Below, piece after piece: positions 7,302-8,322 of a stretch of 8,322 nucleotides of DNA. Source of the DNA: Alphaproteobacteria bacterium. GTDB taxonomy: Bacteria; Pseudomonadota; Alphaproteobacteria; ATCC43930; CGMCC-115725. The stretch is taken from assembly GCA_019237175.1 (NCBI GenBank), contig JAFAHP010000301.1:1-8322 (forward strand). The letters are read 5' to 3'. The notes under the pieces were generated by a model. The model was not told the origin of the DNA. It did no database searches and saw only the letters and a list, made by a program, of their open reading frames with translations. Each line of letters starts with the position of its first letter. The stretch's first letter is position 1. Position numbers and translations under genes: made by a program.

Positions 7302-7778
7302 TCAGCCTTGCGCGTGCAGGACCTTGCCGCCCGCGGTCACCGGCTCGGCGGCGATCAGCACAAAGGCGATCACACAGGGCTCGCTCCCGCGATTGACCCA
7401 ATTGTGGATTGTACCGCGCTGCACCAGCACATCGCCGGCCTTCAGATGCACCGTCGTCTCGTCGAGCTCCATATCGATTTCGCCCTTCATGACCACGGCA
7501 TAGTCGATCGAGTCGGTGCGGTGATTGCGCGGCGCATTGCCCGGAGCAAGTTCGAGGACACGAAAAACGGTGCCGTTTGGCAGGGTCGTGCCGGTCTGGC
7601 GTCGCGACCCGTCCTGATGGCCGTTGTTGCTGACCGGAAATCCCTCGGTCGTCCACACGACACCGGCGGTGGCTCCCGGGCGCGCCGAAACCAGGTTCGT
7701 CGCGGTCTCGTCGATCAGCACGACGGCTCTGCCGTTTTCGTCGTGGCCGGTCACAACGCGGCGAAATTGCAAGGGCAT
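7302..7778 (-). CDS. Small single-domain cupin protein, function unknown
   Basis: The 158-residue protein starts at ATG 7778 on the - strand, MPLQFRRVVTGHDENGRAVV. A GAGGAG eight bases upstream supports this start over longer in-frame ones reaching 7934. The C-terminal half is one cupin barrel. Motif 1 is degenerate: APRNHRTDSIDYAVVMKGEI (82-101) has H86 and D92 where classic cupins have HxH and a downstream Glu. Motif 2, GDVLVQRGTIHNWVN (115-129), keeps Gly115, His125 and Asn129. The N-terminal half, including VVWTTEGFPVSNNG (40-53), is shared, as far as I recall, with a group of uncharacterised proteobacterial cupins. There is no signal peptide or membrane segment. By family it may bind a metal or a small organic acid, but substrate and reaction are not readable from the sequence. 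It is divergent from a flavin reductase gene, which hints at oxidative catabolism. It ends 167 bases from treY, facing it, and is probably unrelated to it. Confidence 0.85.
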   Translation of the reverse strand: MPLQFRRVVTGHDENGRAVVLIDETATNLVSARPGATAGVVWTTEGFPVSNNGHQDGSRRQTGTTLPNGTVFRVLELAPGNAPRNHRTDSIDYAVVMKGEIDMELDETTVHLKAGDVLVQRGTIHNWVNRGSEPCVIAFVLIAAEPVTAGGKVLHAQG

Positions 7779-7908
7779 CGCTGAATCTCCTCGGTTCGGG
7801 ATGGTTGGAGGCCGATCTTTGCCGGCGCGCCGGGCGATCCGCAACATCGGAGGATGCGCACGGCCACAGATCCGGGCATAGTCGGGACCAAAGCGCGAGG
7901 TCGTTCCG
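7779..7908. promoter_or_regulatory. Divergent promoter region between cupin and reductase genes
   Basis: These 130 bases separate two genes transcribed away from each other, so promoters for both must lie here or inside the opposing gene. No good -35/-10 pair is visible on either strand. The most symmetric element is a 12-base palindrome CCGGCGCGCCGG at 7822-7833. It is flanked by imperfect inverted arms, GCCGATC (7811-7817) and GATCCGC (7836-7842), and could be an operator. GC-rich palindromes of this size are common in such DNA, so this remains a guess. Confidence 0.4.
7787..7792 (-). promoter_or_regulatory. Shine-Dalgarno sequence that fixes the cupin gene start
   Basis: The - strand reads GAGGAG, eight bases before the ATG at 7778. 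This is a strong match to the anti-Shine-Dalgarno and favours the 158-residue product over the 210-residue reading that would begin at 7934 and run antisense into the start of the reductase gene. Confidence 0.75.
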
Positions 7909-8322
7909 ATGCTGTTGCGCGTGCGCTCGATCACCTATCTCGCCGAAGCGATCAACGGCTACGAGCTTGTCGATCCGCGCGGGCGCGATCTGCCGCGGTT
8001 TGCCGCAGGCGCCCATATTGCAGTGCGCCACGGCGACAGCTCGGTGCGCGATTATTCGCTGTGGAACGATCCGGCCGAACGCCGGCGCTATTGCATCGCG
8101 GTGTTACGCGACACCCACGGGCAGAGCTCGGGCCATTGGCACGATCGGGTTCGCGTCGGCGACCTGGTCGAGGCCTCGATGCCCCACAACAACTTCCCGT
8201 TGACCGAGACGGCCGAGCATTATTTGCTCCTTGCCGGAGGTATCGGCATCACCCCGATCATGGCGATGATCGCCGACTTGCGCCGCCGCGGCGCCGAGTT
8301 TTTGTTGCATTACTGCACGCGC
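7909..8322 (+). CDS. PDR/VanB-family oxidoreductase (flavin reductase component), N-terminal part, truncated by window end
   Basis: An open frame from ATG 7909 runs without a stop to the window end, giving 138 residues, MLLRVRSITYLAEAINGYEL onward. An in-frame TAG at 7879-7881 rules out a longer start, and GAGG lies eight bases before the ATG. The protein matches the ferredoxin-NADP reductase-like fold of phthalate dioxygenase reductase and VanB. FAAGAHIAV (31-39) and RDYSL (47-51) form the flavin (FMN) binding part, SSGHWHDRVRVGDLV and NNFPL (94-98) are family signatures, and AGGIGITPIMAM (109-120) is the NAD(P)-binding loop. In the family a C-terminal plant-type 2Fe-2S domain follows, which would lie beyond the window. 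Such proteins pass electrons from NAD(P)H to a Rieske oxygenase or similar partner; the partner here is unknown. The gene is divergent from the cupin gene. Confidence 0.88.
   Translation, partial: MLLRVRSITYLAEAINGYELVDPRGRDLPRFAAGAHIAVRHGDSSVRDYSLWNDPAERRRYCIAVLRDTHGQSSGHWHDRVRVGDLVEASMPHNNFPLTETAEHYLLLAGGIGITPIMAMIADLRRRGAEFLLHYCTR

Noticed and set aside
7141..7503. 120-codon + strand frame encoding PGNPSGRPRGS, like the N-terminal motif of DUF5681-type phage-related proteins
   Set aside because: The match is a short Gly/Pro/Arg string easily produced by GC-rich DNA; the rest of the frame is antisense to the cupin gene and there is no ribosome binding site or other phage gene nearby.
7779..7934. 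52-residue N-terminal extension of the cupin protein
   Set aside because: A strong Shine-Dalgarno sits before the ATG at 7778, the extension has no cupin character and would run through the divergent promoter region into the reductase start.

Overview
This window is a high-GC, densely coding stretch that fits an alphaproteobacterium. That placement is inferred from base composition, gene order and protein style; there is no rRNA or other taxonomic marker here. It has two parts.

The first part (1-7134, + strand) is a tightly packed glycogen-to-trehalose operon in the order glgX/treX (3' end only), treZ, malQ, treY. Consecutive genes overlap by 17, 8 and 4 bases, so they are almost certainly co-transcribed and translationally coupled. 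No internal promoter or terminator is visible, and the promoter must lie upstream of the window. The enzymes form one route. GlgX/TreX debranches glycogen to linear maltodextrins. TreY turns the reducing-end alpha-1,4 bond into alpha-1,1. TreZ releases trehalose. MalQ redistributes glucose units so that short leftover glucans become usable again. All three complete enzymes keep their catalytic acidic triads and look functional.

The second part starts after a 167-base convergent intergenic region holding a GC-rich hairpin. It contains a small single-domain cupin on the - strand (7302-7778). Across a 130-base divergent promoter region lies the start of a phthalate-dioxygenase-reductase/VanB-type flavin reductase on the + strand (7909 to the window end, truncated). 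This pair looks unrelated to trehalose synthesis and is probably the edge of an oxidative or aromatic catabolic locus, with the rest of that locus beyond the window.

There is no tRNA, rRNA, CRISPR array, insertion sequence or phage gene. I do not see an undescribed system. The most unusual sequence-level signal is a perfect 22-base palindrome inside treZ. The long antisense ORFs are codon-usage shadows, because they lie in exact codon register with the real genes.
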